Shown in pieces: positions 6,752 to 7,553 of a stretch of 7,553 nucleotides of DNA. The DNA is taken from the NCBI GenBank assembly GCA_035442025.1, contig DAORPQ010000105.1:1-7553 (forward strand), given 5' to 3'. The stretch comes from Competibacter_A sp003527885 (GTDB taxonomy: Bacteria > Pseudomonadota > Gammaproteobacteria > Competibacterales > Competibacteraceae). Both the position numbers and the translations under genes were made by a program. Under the pieces are notes generated by a model. That model searched no databases and was not told the origin of the DNA. It saw nothing but the letters and a program-made list of their open reading frames with translations. The number at the start of each line of letters is the position of its first letter. The first letter of the stretch is position 1.

Positions 6752-7553
6752 TCAATGCAACAACGAAAACATCCGCCGCCGGTAGGTCGTTACCAGCGGG
6801 TCTTCGTTGCCGAGCATTTCGAAAATCGCGATCAAACCCTGGCGACCGGCGCCGTCCTCGAACTGGGGGTTTCGGCGCAAGATATCCATAAACTGTTCCA
6901 GCGCCGCCTCGTACTTGCCGGCCAGGACATAACGCGCGGCCAATTGGCGGCGCGCGGCCCAGTCATCCGGTTTGGCGCTGACTTGCGCTTCCAGCTTGGC
7001 GAGATCGGGAGCGTCTTGCGCCAGTTCGGCGAATTGCAGGCGCGCCAGCAAGCCGCTGGCCGGTTGCCGCTCGCGGTCCTCAACCGGCAAACTTTGCAAC
7101 AGCGTCCGCGCTTCTTCCGCACGGTCCAGTTGCAACAACTTATCGGCCAGCAGCGTTTTCAAGCGCCCGCTGTCCGGCTCTTGCTTGAGGGCCTCGCGCA
7201 ACAGTTCGACGGCCTGTTGCTGGCGACCGCGCTGCCAGAGCACCTCGATTTGCTCTTCGATCAAATCGCCGGCTTGCTGCTGGGGTGGCTGGGCTCCCGC
7301 GAGACGATCGATGATTTCGCGATAAGCGGATTCGGGTTGCACGCCCACTAATTGATCCACGATCTGCCCTTGCCAGATCACCATGACCGTGGGCAGACTG
7401 CGAACCCGGAAATGCGCCGCCAGCCCTTGCTCGGCGTCGGCGTTAACCTTGGCGACGATCACCCCGCCCCGGTACTCCTGCGCCAGCTTGGTCAACAGGG
7501 GCGAAAGCACTTGACAGGGCTGGCACCAGTCGGCCCAAAAATCCACCAGCACC
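6752..7553 (-). CDS. cnoX: Thioredoxin-TPR co-chaperone CnoX/YbbN family, 5' end missing
   Basis: The gene enters from the right edge and 266 codons are visible. Residues 1 to about 88 of the fragment are a thioredoxin fold. They contain VDFWADWCQPC with CXXC at fragment positions 10-13, the VNAD strand, and the cis-Pro in RSLPTVMV (Pro54). TPR-like helices follow from about 95 to the end. The C-terminal segment from NPQFEDGAGR through YRRRMFSLLH is characteristic of YbbN/CnoX. Known for the family: CnoX is a holdase that protects proteins from oxidative aggregation and hands them to GroEL/ES and DnaK. By comparison with the family (about 280-290 residues), some 20-25 N-terminal residues are missing. 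The E. coli protein, as I recall, lacks the first active-site Cys, whereas this one has both, so redox activity is possible. Cytoplasmic; likely cotranscribed with the TPR-like gene after it. Confidence 0.9.
   Translation of the reverse strand, partial: VLVDFWADWCQPCQVLSPLLTKLAQEYRGGVIVAKVNADAEQGLAAHFRVRSLPTVMVIWQGQIVDQLVGVQPESAYREIIDRLAGAQPPQQQAGDLIEEQIEVLWQRGRQQQAVELLREALKQEPDSGRLKTLLADKLLQLDRAEEARTLLQSLPVEDRERQPASGLLARLQFAELAQDAPDLAKLEAQVSAKPDDWAARRQLAARYVLAGKYEAALEQFMDILRRNPQFEDGAGRQGLIAIFEMLGNEDPLVTTYRRRMFSLLH

Noticed and set aside
6755..7351. Plus-strand 198-codon frame opposite cnoX
   Set aside because: It is a Gln/Leu-rich antisense shadow of the well-supported CnoX coding frame.
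1..7553. CRISPR array, insertion sequence, tRNA or rRNA
   Set aside because: No regularly spaced short direct repeats, no transposase frame or terminal inverted repeats, and no cloverleaf or rRNA signatures were seen.

Overview
The window reads as a GC-rich bacterial chromosome fragment carrying three genes, all on the minus strand. A CnoX/YbbN-type protein with its typical C-terminus suggests a proteobacterium, probably a gammaproteobacterium. That placement is an inference from family resemblance, not a taxonomic result.

Layout in the direction of transcription (right to left): (1) 7553-6752, a 5'-truncated thioredoxin-TPR protein of the CnoX/YbbN family. (2) 6714-5767, an unrecognised cytoplasmic all-helical TPR-like protein of 315 residues, 37 bases downstream and probably cotranscribed with the first. 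(3) 5766-5460, a spacer that is very AT-rich at its upstream end (34 G/C of 120 bases in 5641-5760) and holds a weak promoter candidate, a dyad, a GC-rich hairpin and a ribosome binding site. (4) 5459-1, one uninterrupted frame of 1,819 codons that runs off the left edge. It encodes a secreted protein with a signal peptide, a Cys-rich N-terminal domain and at least eleven tandem DUF11/isopeptide-type beta-sandwich repeats.

The giant surface protein dominates the window. Reading the minus strand codon by codon, I found no stop between its ATG and the window edge. Every complete repeat has a Lys near its first strand, an Asp about 35-55 residues later and an Asn in its last strand. This is the order of the Lys-Asp-Asn triad that forms intramolecular isopeptide bonds in Gram-positive pilins. 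Cysteines occur in even numbers per domain in the N-terminal part and are absent from residues 1089-1819. The likely reading is a long, chemically locked extracellular fibre or adhesin. Its C-terminus, and so its anchoring and export route, lies outside the window.

The cnoX-TPR pair looks like cytoplasmic housekeeping or proteostasis. Nothing in the sequence proves a functional link to the adhesin, which appears to have its own leader. No tRNA, rRNA, CRISPR array, insertion sequence or convincing intrinsic terminator was seen.
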